Source: an uncultured Pelagibacteraceae bacterium (GTDB lineage: Bacteria > Pseudomonadota > Alphaproteobacteria > Pelagibacterales > Pelagibacteraceae). Taken from it: DNA of 64,000 nt. Below, piece after piece: positions 44,840 to 52,930 of this stretch (its first letter is position 1; every line of letters begins with the position of its first letter). The notes beneath the pieces were generated by a model. The model ran no database searches, had not been told where the DNA came from, and saw nothing but the letters and a program-made list of their open reading frames with translations. The position numbers and the translations under genes were made by a program. The stretch is taken from positions 155,001 through 219,000 of the forward strand of contig CACARD010000001.1 in NCBI GenBank assembly GCA_902534735.1. Reading direction: 5' to 3'.

Positions 44840-44916
44840 TGGTACACGGGGACAGATTCGAACTGTCGACCTTCGGTTCCACAAACCGCTGCTCTAACCA
44901 ACTGAGCTACCCGTGC
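44840..44916 (-). tRNA. tRNA-His (GTG)
   Basis: Full cloverleaf: acceptor GCACGGG/CCCGTGT (G1-U72 wobble), D arm GCTC...GAGC, anticodon loop TTGTGGA with GTG, T arm GACAG-TTCGAAT-CTGTC, discriminator A73 and an encoded CCA. The base before G1 is A, so the extra G-1 is not templated and A73 replaces C73, a state known from many Alphaproteobacteria. It sits immediately upstream of hisS and may be cut from the hisS message. Confidence 0.97.
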
Positions 44917-44965
44917 TCCTCTACTGTTTTATACTAAATGTGGATAAAATTAAATTTATAAATAA

Positions 44966-45040
44966 TTAAATAGCTAGCGTGCAGCCAGCATGGAAATGAT
45001 GTCTGTGAGTTTCTCTGTTTATAATAACGATTTTAGTCAT
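44966..45040 (-). CDS. Possible His-rich leader peptide upstream of tRNA-His-hisS
   Basis: A 24-codon frame with ATG 45040 and TAA at 44966, on the same strand as and 50 nt ahead of tRNA-His-hisS-hisZ-hisG. The peptide contains RETHRHHFHAGCTLA, with four His among six residues, as histidine leader peptides have in other bacteria. The stretch is also less AT-rich than normal spacers. No clear terminator/antiterminator pair follows it, and no strong ribosome-binding site precedes it, so an attenuation role is conjecture. A 6-codon frame overlaps its start. Confidence 0.4.
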   Translation of the reverse strand: MTKIVIINRETHRHHFHAGCTLAI

Positions 45041-45094
45041 TGCTGTGTTAGTAGCATTTTTTTTTTGAAATGCAAGTAAGAAAAGGCTTTGTAC

Positions 45095-45129
45095 AGGAAT
45101 AGCTATGTTTTTTAACATATCCTATTCCT
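45095..45129 (-). terminator. Stem-loop terminator after cspA
   Basis: On the minus strand AGGAATAG pairs with CTATTCCT and TATGTT with AACATA around a 4-base loop, a near-perfect 14-bp stem with one internal mismatch, 30 nt after the cspA stop. A short CCTTTTCTT tract follows downstream. It is the strongest hairpin among the spacers of the window. Confidence 0.7.
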
Positions 45130-45159
45130 ATACAAATATTTTTGATGAATTAAATTTTA

Positions 45160-45372
45160 TTAACCTAATTTTTTCAAATTTACAGCGCTTGGACCTTTTT
45201 CGCCATCTTGGATTTCGAATTCTATAGCATCGTTTTCATTCAAAAATCTTAGCCCAGCTTCTCTAACTGCACTCGCATGAACGAAACAATCTTTTTCTCC
45301 GTCTTCTCTTTCAATAAAACCGTAGCCCTTCTTACCGTTGAACCACTTTACTTTGCCTTTTAATGTACTCAT
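45160..45372 (-). CDS. cspA: Cold-shock-domain protein
   Basis: A 70-residue single CSD protein with RNP1 KGYGFIERE (15-23) and RNP2 DCFVHASAV (28-36), an RNA chaperone or translation/antitermination factor. The gene stands alone between tRNA-Phe and the terminator hairpin. A perfect AGCTAT-AA-ATAGCT hairpin (45407-45420) lies in its 5' leader about 35 nt from the start and may matter for mRNA stability or temperature response, which is inference. Confidence 0.95.
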   Translation of the reverse strand: MSTLKGKVKWFNGKKGYGFIEREDGEKDCFVHASAVREAGLRFLNENDAIEFEIQDGEKGPSAVNLKKLG

Positions 45373-45486
45373 ACTTTAGTTACTCTTTCTTTGTTATTAT
45401 ATAATTAGCTATAAATAGCTGAAGGATAGGTATTAGATTTTAATTTTGAATGCAAGCATAATGATGGATATTAATACCACATGGTG

Positions 45487-45562
45487 TGGTGGCTTCGGCG
45501 GGACTCGAACCAGCGACACAAGCCTTTTCAGGGCTCTGCTCTACCAACTGAGCTACGAAGCC
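45487..45562 (-). tRNA. tRNA-Phe (GAA)
   Basis: Cloverleaf with acceptor GGCTTCG/CGAAGCC, D arm GCTC/GAGC, anticodon stem GAGCC/GGCTT with loop CTGAAAA (GAA), T arm CTGGTTCGAGTCCCG region, A73 and encoded CCA. Its 5' end lies 3 nt after the infA stop, so it is probably processed from the infA operon transcript. Confidence 0.97.
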
Positions 45563-45565
45563 ATT

Positions 45566-45781
45566 TTAAGATCTAAAAATTATACGACCTTTTGATAAAT
45601 CATACTGAGAAACTTCTAACTTTACTCGATCACCTTGTAATACACGAATACGATTTTTTCTTAGCTTTCCTGCTGTGTGAGCTGTAACGTTATGACCATT
45701 GTCTAGTTTAACTCTAAACATAGCATTAGGAAGAAGATCGGTTACTACACCTTCAAACTCCAAAGTATCCTGTTTACCCAA
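45566..45781 (-). CDS. infA: Translation initiation factor IF-1
   Basis: A 71-residue OB-fold factor that occupies the A site during initiation. It matches the family throughout ([47 protein letters not shown]). Translation starts with TTG 45781, 1 nt after the hisD stop, with a strong AAGGAG ribosome-binding site inside the hisD end, so the start is well supported. Operon: dcd-murA-DUF2948-hisD-infA-tRNA-Phe. Confidence 0.97.
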   Translation of the reverse strand: MGKQDTLEFEGVVTDLLPNAMFRVKLDNGHNVTAHTAGKLRKNRIRVLQGDRVKLEVSQYDLSKGRIIFRS

Positions 45782-45782
45782 A

Positions 45783-47048
45783 TTATTTTCTCCTTATTCT
45801 TGATCTTATACTTAAAGCATGACCATATAATTCTTCATACTCTGCGAGATGTGTAGCGGATTCTCCTATTTTCTCAACACCTTTTTTAGATAGAGTTATA
45901 TAGCTAATTTTTTTATAAAATTCGTTAACATTCAATCCTGACGCAAACTTTGCAGACCCAAAAGTTGGTAGTACATGGTTTGTTCCCGCATTGTAATCAG
46001 TAACTGCCATCGGAGAATATTTACCAATACAAACACTTCCGACATTAATTACTTTATTAATTATTTTATTTGGTTTTAAAATATTTATTTCTAGGTGTTC
46101 TGGAGCTATTTCATTTATTGAATTAATTATATCTGAATTTTTTTTTGCGAATATTGTCAAACCATTATTTTTAAGACTTTTATAAGCTATTGATCTTCTT
46201 GGTAATTTTTTTAATTTTTCTTTAATTTTATTTTGAAATTCTTTTATCAAATTTAAATCTTTTGAAATAAGAATACACTGCGAATTTGCATCATGTTCTG
46301 CTTGACCAATCATTGATGTGAGCACATCTTCTAAATTAGTTTTATTATCTGCTAAAATTGTTATTTCTGAAGGACCAGCTACCATAGACTCTATACCAAC
46401 TTGGCCGAATAATTCTTTTTTAGCTGCAGCAACAAAAATATTTCCAGGTCCAACAATTTTATTAACTTTTTGAATATAAGCTAAACTTGCTATGGCTTGC
46501 GCACCACCCATTGAATATATTTCATTAATTCCAACTTTCTTAGCAGCATATAAAACAGCAGGATTTAATTTTCCATTAAGTTTGGGATTGGCTAAAACAA
46601 TTCTTTTAACACCAGCAATCTTAGCAGGAATAGAATTCATAAGTAATGTTGAGGGTAAATTTGCAGGAACATAAATTCCTACAGACTGTAATGGCACATA
46701 TTTATAGCTAAGTTTATTGTTATATTTATCTTTGTAAAAAATATTTTTTTTTTGCTGTTTTTTATGAAATTTAAAAATTCTAGAATATGCTAAGTCGATT
46801 GATTCTTTTATTTTTTTATCTAATGATTTAATTGATTTTTTTAAATCATTATCTTTAATTTTAATCGATTTGTTATTGCTAAATTTTTTTTCATATTTTA
46901 ATAATGCTTTATTCTTGTTTAATTTTACGTCTTTTAGAATTTTTTTTACTATAGTTGTATCAACATTTTTTCCGGATCTTCTTGACTCTAAAAAGTTAAC
47001 TAATTTTGCTTGATAACTTTTACTTTTAGTATCTAAAAACTTAATCAT
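45783..47048 (-). CDS. hisD: Histidinol dehydrogenase
   Basis: Zinc enzyme for the last two oxidations of histidine synthesis. [54 protein letters not shown] and [12 protein letters not shown] are family signatures, the last carrying a zinc ligand; [16 protein letters not shown] is near the C-terminus. Length 421. It is apart from hisG/hisZ but within 5 kb of them. It overlaps the DUF2948 gene by 8 nt. Confidence 0.96.
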   Translation of the reverse strand: MIKFLDTKSKSYQAKLVNFLESRRSGKNVDTTIVKKILKDVKLNKNKALLKYEKKFSNNKSIKIKDNDLKKSIKSLDKKIKESIDLAYSRIFKFHKKQQKKNIFYKDKYNNKLSYKYVPLQSVGIYVPANLPSTLLMNSIPAKIAGVKRIVLANPKLNGKLNPAVLYAAKKVGINEIYSMGGAQAIASLAYIQKVNKIVGPGNIFVAAAKKELFGQVGIESMVAGPSEITILADNKTNLEDVLTSMIGQAEHDANSQCILISKDLNLIKEFQNKIKEKLKKLPRRSIAYKSLKNNGLTIFAKKNSDIINSINEIAPEHLEINILKPNKIINKVINVGSVCIGKYSPMAVTDYNAGTNHVLPTFGSAKFASGLNVNEFYKKISYITLSKKGVEKIGESATHLAEYEELYGHALSIRSRIRRK

Positions 47049-47433
47049 TTTTAATTTTTTGATCCTCCAATGTTACATCAACAACTTCTGTGGACAGTGT
47101 TATAATTCCATTTTTTGAAAATAACAGAACTATTTCAAAATTTTCTTTTTTTTTAAAAATATCAATTGCGAATAATTCTAAAGTTAAATCTGTATTTGAC
47201 TGGTCAATATTTTTTGACTTAGAACTTTCAATAAATTCAAATTTTACAACACTATTAATAGATTTGTTACTGTCTGTTTCCTTATCTATTCTTAAAACAG
47301 AGAGTAAAAATACTTTTGTAGATGGCAAATATTTTATGTCAGAAATTTTAACTTTAGACTCTGCACATATTGCTGATATAATTTGTAAGTCGTCTGGAGA
47401 TTGAGCGATTACTTTCTTTAAAAAATTATTCAC
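47041..47433 (-). CDS. DUF2948 family protein
   Basis: A 130-residue protein whose beginning (IAQSPDDLQIISAICAESKVKISDIKYLP) is typical of DUF2948, an alphaproteobacterial family found between murA and hisD; function unknown. It starts with GTG 47433, which overlaps the murA stop by one base, and overlaps hisD by 8 nt, so it is translated within the operon. Confidence 0.87.
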   Translation of the reverse strand: MNNFLKKVIAQSPDDLQIISAICAESKVKISDIKYLPSTKVFLLSVLRIDKETDSNKSINSVVKFEFIESSKSKNIDQSNTDLTLELFAIDIFKKKENFEIVLLFSKNGIITLSTEVVDVTLEDQKIKND

Positions 47434-48695
47434 TAAGATACTCTTTTAATTTTTACCCCAATTTTTTTCAATTTATTTTCAATTTTTTCATAACCTCTGT
47501 CTAAATGATATACTCTATTTATAATAGATGTTCCTCTCGAAATAAAAGCTGCCAAAACTAAAGCGACTGATGCCCTTAAATCACTAGACATTAACTCGGC
47601 ACCCTCTAAATTATTAGTTCCTTCAATAATTGCCTTGTTTCCCTTAGTATTTATTTTTGCACCCAATCTTTTTAATTCTGGAACATGCATAAATCTGTTT
47701 TCAAATATATTTTCTTCAATTGTGCTTTTTCCATTTGCTCTGGTTAATAATACCATAATTTGAGCTTGCAAATCGGTGGGAAAGTTTGGGTATTCTCCAG
47801 TTTTTAAAAAATTCAAACTTCTAATTTTTTTTGGTCCCTTAATTTGTATTGTATTTTTTGTGGTCTTTATCTTTGCACCAATTTTCTTAAGCAAATTAAT
47901 CTCTGTGTTGATAATTTTTGGCTCAAAGTTTTTTATTTTTAAATTTCCACCATTCAAACATGCGGCAACACAAAAAGTACCTGCTTCAATCCTATCATTC
48001 ATGATTGAGTATGTTATACTTTTTAATTGTTTGACACCCTCTATTTTTAAAGTTCTTTTACCGATCCATTTGATCTTGGCACCAGCTGTTTTCAAAAAAT
48101 TTGTCAAATCTTTGATTTCAGGCTCTATAGCGCAATTCTTTATTGTTGTTGTTCCTTTTGCAAGACAAGCAGCAAGAATTAAATTTTCGGTAGCTCCAAC
48201 TGATATTTTTGAGAATTTTATTTCTGAACCAACTAATCCATCTTGAGCATTTGCATTAACATATCCTTTTTTAATTTGTATTTTAACACCTAACTTTGAT
48301 ATAGCTTTTAAATGTATATCTATTGGTCTTACTCCTATACTACAACCACCTGGACTACTTACTTTTGCTTTTTTATTTTTTGCTAATAAGGGACCAAGAA
48401 CTAAAATTCCTGCTCTCATCGTTTTAACTAGAGAATAAGGTGCAAAAAAATTATTTTTTTTTCCTTTTGAAATTGTCGCAATTTTTTTATTATTTTTAAA
48501 GCTAATTTTTCTCCCTAGTGATTTTAATAAATTAAGCATTGTATCTATATCTTTGACTCTTGGAAGATTTTTAATTGTTACATTTTTATCAAAAAGTAAA
48601 GTTGCAGCAAGTATTGGTAGAGCAGCATTTTTACTTCCAGAAATTGATACCTCTCCCCTGATCTTAGAGGGACCATTAATTTTAAATTTATCCAT
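47433..48695 (-). CDS. murA: UDP-N-acetylglucosamine 1-carboxyvinyltransferase
   Basis: First committed step of peptidoglycan synthesis. N-terminal INGPSKIRGEVSISGSKNAALPILAA, the PEP-binding catalytic Cys118 in SPGGCSIGVRP and the C-terminal SSDLRASVALVLAA are diagnostic. A Cys at the active site predicts fosfomycin sensitivity. Length 420. It follows dcd by 1 nt. Confidence 0.97.
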   Translation of the reverse strand: MDKFKINGPSKIRGEVSISGSKNAALPILAATLLFDKNVTIKNLPRVKDIDTMLNLLKSLGRKISFKNNKKIATISKGKKNNFFAPYSLVKTMRAGILVLGPLLAKNKKAKVSSPGGCSIGVRPIDIHLKAISKLGVKIQIKKGYVNANAQDGLVGSEIKFSKISVGATENLILAACLAKGTTTIKNCAIEPEIKDLTNFLKTAGAKIKWIGKRTLKIEGVKQLKSITYSIMNDRIEAGTFCVAACLNGGNLKIKNFEPKIINTEINLLKKIGAKIKTTKNTIQIKGPKKIRSLNFLKTGEYPNFPTDLQAQIMVLLTRANGKSTIEENIFENRFMHVPELKRLGAKINTKGNKAIIEGTNNLEGAELMSSDLRASVALVLAAFISRGTSIINRVYHLDRGYEKIENKLKKIGVKIKRVS

Positions 48696-48696
48696 T

Positions 48697-49251
48697 TTAA
48701 ATTTTAGGAAGCGTTACCCCTTTTTGACCCATATATTTTCCATCTCTATCGGCATATGAGACTTCAGGTTTCTCATTCCCCTTTAAAAATATAAATTGTG
48801 CCACACCCTCATTTGCATATATTTTGGCTGGTAATGGAGTTGTGTTTGAAAATTCAAGGGTCACATGGCCTTCCCATCCTGGTTCCAAAGGTGTCACGTT
48901 AACAATTATTCCACATCTTGCATAAGTAGACTTACCTAAACAAATAACTAAGACATCGCTAGGAATTTTAAAATATTCAACTGTTCTTGCTAAAACAAAA
49001 GAATTTGGCGGAATAATACATTCATCAGACTCTTTTGTTACAAAATTTGTTGGTTTGAAATTTTTTGGATCTACAATTTCAGAGTTAACATTAGTAAATA
49101 TTTTAAATTCATTAGATACTCTCGCATCGTACCCATATGAGGAAACTCCAAATGAAATTTTTCCTTCCCTTATTTGTTTATCTTCAAATGGTGAAATCAT
49201 TGCATGTTCTTTCGCCATTTTGATTATCCACTTATCTGATTGCACTGACAT
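48697..49251 (-). CDS. dcd: dCTP deaminase
   Basis: Makes dUTP from dCTP for thymidylate synthesis. SVQSDKWI at the N-terminus, [56 protein letters not shown] and a C-terminal [19 protein letters not shown] are family features. Length 184. Its ATG directly follows the stop of the 33-aa gene (TAAATG), making dcd the third member of a run that starts with two small basic proteins. Confidence 0.97.
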   Translation of the reverse strand: MSVQSDKWIIKMAKEHAMISPFEDKQIREGKISFGVSSYGYDARVSNEFKIFTNVNSEIVDPKNFKPTNFVTKESDECIIPPNSFVLARTVEYFKIPSDVLVICLGKSTYARCGIIVNVTPLEPGWEGHVTLEFSNTTPLPAKIYANEGVAQFIFLKGNEKPEVSYADRDGKYMGQKGVTLPKI

Positions 49252-49353
49252 TTATTTATTTTTTTTATGTTTTCTTTGAAAAATTTTTCTTTTTCTTAAG
49301 TTTTTACGCAAAGCTTCTTCAAGTTTAGCTTTTTTATCCTTCTTCCTGTCCAT
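49252..49353 (-). CDS. 33-residue basic protein
   Basis: A short frame, ATG 49353 to TAA 49252, encoding MDRKKDKKAKLEEALRKNLR continuing KRKIFQRKHKKNK; more than half Lys/Arg. Its stop codon abuts the dcd ATG and its start lies 5 nt after the previous small gene's stop, tight packing that random frames rarely show. Short proteins with an EALR-NL-RRK core are known near murA in Alphaproteobacteria, so it may be real; function unknown, nucleic-acid binding likely. Confidence 0.6.
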   Translation of the reverse strand: MDRKKDKKAKLEEALRKNLRKRKIFQRKHKKNK

Positions 49354-49358
49354 CTTGA

Positions 49359-49556
49359 TTACTTTTTATCAGGATTGGTAAGGTGATCCAAAGTTATTAC
49401 TTGATCAATTGGTATTGTTTTATCCTCTGGACTTTTAGGGTCACCTTGTTTTGCTATTTTTTTTGCTCTTTTTTCAGCAAGCTTTTTTTCTCTTTTAGCC
49501 TGCTTCTCCATAGCCTTAGCACCCCTTGTCGATTTATAATCGTAGTGAATTCCCAT
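49359..49556 (-). CDS. 65-residue basic coiled protein
   Basis: A hypothetical small protein: GIHYDYKSTRGAKAMEKQAKREKKLAEKRAKK suggests a charged helix after a short N-terminal cap, followed by an acidic/proline tail (GDPKSPEDKTIPIDQVITLDHL). The tail contrasts with the basic helix and is not low complexity, supporting a genuine gene. It is the first of the small-small-dcd-murA-DUF2948-hisD-infA row. Function unknown. Confidence 0.7.
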   Translation of the reverse strand: MGIHYDYKSTRGAKAMEKQAKREKKLAEKRAKKIAKQGDPKSPEDKTIPIDQVITLDHLTNPDKK

Positions 49557-49637
49557 ACCATTTACCTAAATTAGATATACCTGATTTTGGTAAAAAATTA
49601 AGGCATTTATTTGAAAAAAACAATTTTATACACTAAT

Positions 49638-49643
49638 TATAAT
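49638..49643 (+). promoter_or_regulatory. -10 box of tRNA-Thr
   Basis: TATAAT lies 8 nt before the mature tRNA 5' end, so the primary transcript would have almost no leader. No -35 box is seen at 16-18 nt. Confidence 0.4.
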
Positions 49644-49651
49644 TAAAAAAT

Positions 49652-49725
49652 GCCCTCATAGTTAAATGGTATAACACATCCATGGTAAGGATGAGTTTCC
49701 AGTTCAATTCTGGGTGAGGGCACCA
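49652..49725 (+). tRNA. tRNA-Thr (GGT)
   Basis: Acceptor GCCCTCA/TGAGGGC pairs perfectly, D arm GTTA/TAAC, anticodon stem CATCC/GGATG with loop ATGGTAA (GGT), T arm TCCAG-TTCAATT-CTGGG, A73 and encoded CCA. The 3' end is 1 nt from the TVP38-gene stop on the other strand. Confidence 0.95.
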
Positions 49726-49726
49726 G

Positions 49727-50443
49727 TTATTTGTAAAATTTTTTTTTGATTATGAATCCAATTAAAACCAGGATTATCATGCCAATTACTGGTACATAAA
49801 TATCAGGAGTTAAAATTATATCAAAAATACTTGGAAGTTCCTGATTGTTTTCAATTACTTTATTTAACCCTGCGCCAAGTGAAGCTCCAACGAATAACTG
49901 AGGTGTCATTCCAATAACAGATCCGAAAAAGAAATTCTTAATCTTAACATTAAATAATGTTGGCAAAATGTTTGATATAAAAAAAGGTATACCACCAACA
50001 AATCTATATATCAGAAAAAAAGTAAATTCATTTTTTTTAAATTTTTCAGTAAGGTTAGAAAACTTTGATGAAAATTTTTTTTTAATTAAATCTTTAAAAA
50101 AAAAATTTGCACAAATATATAAAAACGTTGCGCCAATAGATAAACCAAACACAATAAGGATTGTCCCTATCCATTTTCCAAATACAAATCCTCCAATTAA
50201 AAAAACTGGCGAACCAAATCCTAAAAGCATAACCCAAATAATCACTCCAATAAAAAATAATATGCTAGCAATTAAAAGATTGGAATTTTTGATTTCATTT
50301 AACTTATCTCTATTATTTTTTACAAGTTCAAAACTTGAAAAGTCGTCAAATGAAAAATAACTAAAAAAAAGCAACAAAAAGCCAGTAACTATGGAAAGAT
50401 ATATAATACCGAGAATAATTTTTAATTTATTTTCATTTTCCAT
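49727..50443 (-). CDS. TVP38/TMEM64 (DedA-like, SNARE-associated) membrane protein
   Basis: A 238-residue integral membrane protein with about five hydrophobic segments (about 10-28, 57-88, 92-112, 155-185, 210-233). The signature GSPVFLIGGFVFGKWIGTILIVFGLSIGATFLY and YRFVGGIPFFISNILPTLFNV match the VTT domain; such proteins may move lipids or ions across the membrane. The physiological role is unknown. It is a single gene, divergent from rpmH and meeting tRNA-Thr tail to tail. Confidence 0.88.
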   Translation of the reverse strand: MENENKLKIILGIIYLSIVTGFLLLFFSYFSFDDFSSFELVKNNRDKLNEIKNSNLLIASILFFIGVIIWVMLLGFGSPVFLIGGFVFGKWIGTILIVFGLSIGATFLYICANFFFKDLIKKKFSSKFSNLTEKFKKNEFTFFLIYRFVGGIPFFISNILPTLFNVKIKNFFFGSVIGMTPQLFVGASLGAGLNKVIENNQELPSIFDIILTPDIYVPVIGMIILVLIGFIIKKKFYK

Positions 50444-50527
50444 TTTGACTTAATTTATTAAAAATCGCTGTACATATATACATTAATTTGTATAACTACC
50501 GAAATTTAACAAAAAAGAAGCCTTAAT

Positions 50528-50662
50528 ATGAAACGTACATATCAACCAAGTAAAAAAGTGAGAAAAAGAAGGCATGGTTTTAGGTCTAAAATGAAAACTA
50601 AAGGTGGAAGAAAGTTAATTAGACGAAGAAGAAGCAAGGGTAGAAAAAAACTCACTGTTTAA
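50528..50662 (+). CDS. rpmH: 50S ribosomal protein L34
   Basis: A 44-residue frame beginning [20 protein letters not shown] and ending GRKKLTV, the full L34 pattern. It is preceded by an AAGAAG ribosome-binding site (50516-50521) and starts the conserved set rpmH-rnpA-yidD-yidC. The stop overlaps the rnpA start (TAATG). Confidence 0.97.
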   Translation: MKRTYQPSKKVRKRRHGFRSKMKTKGGRKLIRRRRSKGRKKLTV

Positions 50663-51003
50663 TGCAGGTTAAATTAAAAAGTTTATCCAAAAATGAGGAT
50701 TTTAAATTTATTTTAAATGGTAAAAAAATTTCAAATAGATATTCAACAATTTTTTACAGGAGATTAGAAAATAAAAGTAATAGATATTTTAATATAAGTT
50801 TTATTACAAAAAAAAAGATTGGTACAGCTGTTATAAGAAATAAGATTAAAAGAAGATTAAAAAATATGATGAATGAGGCTTTAAAAAAAATTAAAATTAA
50901 TCTTAACTATAGTTACTTATTAATTGCTAGAAAATCTGTTTTAGAAGATGAGTACAATTTTATTAAAATAAAAATTTTTAGTGAGTTAAAAAAAATTAGA
51001 TAG
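50662..51003 (+). CDS. rnpA: Ribonuclease P protein component
   Basis: Basic protein cofactor that helps RNase P bind pre-tRNA. The RNR motif lies in KKKIGTAVIRNKIKRRLKNMMNEAL; total length 113. It overlaps the rpmH stop by one base, so L34 and RnpA are coupled as in nearly all bacteria. Confidence 0.94.
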   Translation: MQVKLKSLSKNEDFKFILNGKKISNRYSTIFYRRLENKSNRYFNISFITKKKIGTAVIRNKIKRRLKNMMNEALKKIKINLNYSYLLIARKSVLEDEYNFIKIKIFSELKKIR

Positions 51004-51005
51004 TT

Positions 51006-51245
51006 ATGATTAAAAAAGGATTTATATATTTAATTAAATTTTATAAATTTTTCATTTCACCGGTTCTGGGTAATAATTGTAGGTATCTTCCAACCTGTTC
51101 AGAGTATTTTATTGATAGTTTAAATGAACATGGTGTTTTGAAAGGTTGTTACAAAGGCATTAAAAGAATTTTATCTTGTCATCCTATAAAATTTTTGGGA
51201 GGAGGACATGGGTATGATCCAGTAAAGAAAAAGAATATTAAATAA
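51006..51245 (+). CDS. yidD: Membrane protein insertion efficiency factor
   Basis: A 79-residue protein with the characteristic Cys-rich pattern CRYLPTCSEYFIDSL and KGIKRILSCHPI, an amphipathic N-terminal helix, and GGGHGYDPV near the end. It supports YidC-dependent membrane insertion. It lies 2 nt after rnpA, and its stop overlaps the yidC start. Confidence 0.95.
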   Translation: MIKKGFIYLIKFYKFFISPVLGNNCRYLPTCSEYFIDSLNEHGVLKGCYKGIKRILSCHPIKFLGGGHGYDPVKKKNIK

Positions 51246-52927
51246 TGGACACAAGAAACGTAATAGCAGCAATTTCATTAAGTGCAGCAGTAATAATTCT
51301 CTATGGATTATTTTTTGCTCCCCCAAGTCCTGATCCAAAACAGGTAACTAATAATGATAAAAATAAGAATAATCTTCAACTAAACGAAGCACCAAAAATA
51401 GAGCAAAATATAGAGAATAATAAAATTTCTAGATCAGAGGCAATTAACAAAGTTGAAAGGATACTTTTTGAAAATGAAAATATTAAAGGTTCTATCTCTC
51501 TAGAGGGATCATTAATCGATGATCTGATTTTTAAGAAATACACTGAAACTTTAGACTCTGATGAAAATGTAGTTTTGCTTAATCCTAAAGAATCTGAAAA
51601 TGGTTATTATATAGAAACAGGTTGGGCTATAAATAATAAAGATATCGAAGTTCCCAATTCAAATACAAAATGGGAGGTTGTAGGTAATAAATTACTAACA
51701 CCGAACAGTCCAATTAAATTAGTATGGAATAATGAAAAGAATATAACTTTTGAGAAAGAAATTAGTATAGATGATAAATTTTTATTTACTGTTAACCAAA
51801 AAATAACGAATAATACTCAAAATACTTATAATTTTTATCCCTACGGACAGATTATTAGAAACCTAGCTCCTGATGTAACTGATTTTTATATATTACATGA
51901 AGGTTTATTAGGTGTTTTTGATGATAATCTTGTTGAAGAAGATTACGATGACATTAGAGACAAAAAGTATTCTGTAAATGCTAACAAAGGATGGATGGGT
52001 ATTACAGATAAATATTGGATAACAAGTTTAATACCAGAAAGTAATAAAAGTTTTAGATCAGATTTCGATTATAAAAATAAATTTAAAGCTAACTTCATAG
52101 AGACAGCTGCAACAGAAGTCAGAGCTAATGAAAGTAAAACTAATCAGGTAAAAGTGATTATTGCAGCAAAAGAAGTGGATGTTGTTGATGGTTATGCAGA
52201 AAAACTAAATATCAATAAATTTGATCTAGCAATCGATTGGGGTTTCTTATATTTTTTAACAAAACCCATATTTTTAATATCCGATTATTTTTTTAAATTA
52301 ACTGGGAACTATGGAATTGCGATAATACTAATTACCGCTTGTATAAGAATATTATTTTTTCCTCTCGCTAACTACTCTTTTAGGTCAATGGCAAAAATGA
52401 AAGTTCTTCAACCCGAAATGGTAAGACTTAAAGAACTTCATAAGGAAGATAAAATGAAGTTACAGCAAGAAATGATGGCTCTTTACAAAAGAGAGAAGGT
52501 TAATCCAGTAAGTGGGTGTTTGCCTATTTTAATTCAAATACCATTCTTTTTTGCAATTTATAAAATGTTATTTGTTACAATTGAAATGAGACATCAGCCT
52601 TTTTTTGGTTGGATACATGATCTAAGTGAAAGAGATCCAACGAGTTTATTTAATCTATTTGGTTTGTTACCGTATGATGTGCCGTCATTTTTAATTATCG
52701 GAGCTTGGCCGGTAGCAATGGGTGTAACAATGTGGATGCAACAAAAACTTAATCCAACACCACCAGATCCAATTCAGCAAAAAATATTTATGTTTTTTCC
52801 TGTATTCTTAACAGTGATACTAGCACCTTTTCCATCAGGATTAGTTATATATTGGACAATTAATAACGTGCTTACAATGGCACAACAATATGTAATCATG
52901 AAGAGAACTTCAGTTAAAACAGTTTAA
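51245..52927 (+). CDS. yidC: Membrane protein insertase
   Basis: Inserts membrane proteins with or without Sec. One N-terminal transmembrane helix (about 5-25), a large periplasmic beta-sandwich domain (about 60-340) and the C-terminal five-helix insertase core (GIAIILITACIRILFFPLANYSFRSMAKMK, GCLPILIQIPFFFAIYKML, PSGLVIYWTINNVLTMAQQ). The conserved Arg of the hydrophilic groove is within RILFFPL. Length 560 is normal. In many Alphaproteobacteria engB (yihA) follows; here argB comes next. Confidence 0.97.
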   Translation: MDTRNVIAAISLSAAVIILYGLFFAPPSPDPKQVTNNDKNKNNLQLNEAPKIEQNIENNKISRSEAINKVERILFENENIKGSISLEGSLIDDLIFKKYTETLDSDENVVLLNPKESENGYYIETGWAINNKDIEVPNSNTKWEVVGNKLLTPNSPIKLVWNNEKNITFEKEISIDDKFLFTVNQKITNNTQNTYNFYPYGQIIRNLAPDVTDFYILHEGLLGVFDDNLVEEDYDDIRDKKYSVNANKGWMGITDKYWITSLIPESNKSFRSDFDYKNKFKANFIETAATEVRANESKTNQVKVIIAAKEVDVVDGYAEKLNINKFDLAIDWGFLYFLTKPIFLISDYFFKLTGNYGIAIILITACIRILFFPLANYSFRSMAKMKVLQPEMVRLKELHKEDKMKLQQEMMALYKREKVNPVSGCLPILIQIPFFFAIYKMLFVTIEMRHQPFFGWIHDLSERDPTSLFNLFGLLPYDVPSFLIIGAWPVAMGVTMWMQQKLNPTPPDPIQQKIFMFFPVFLTVILAPFPSGLVIYWTINNVLTMAQQYVIMKRTSVKTV

Positions 52928-52930
52928 TTG

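Noticed and set aside
44836-44901. N-terminal extension of hisS
   Set aside because: These codons are translated from the tRNA-His gene; the real start is ATG 44835.
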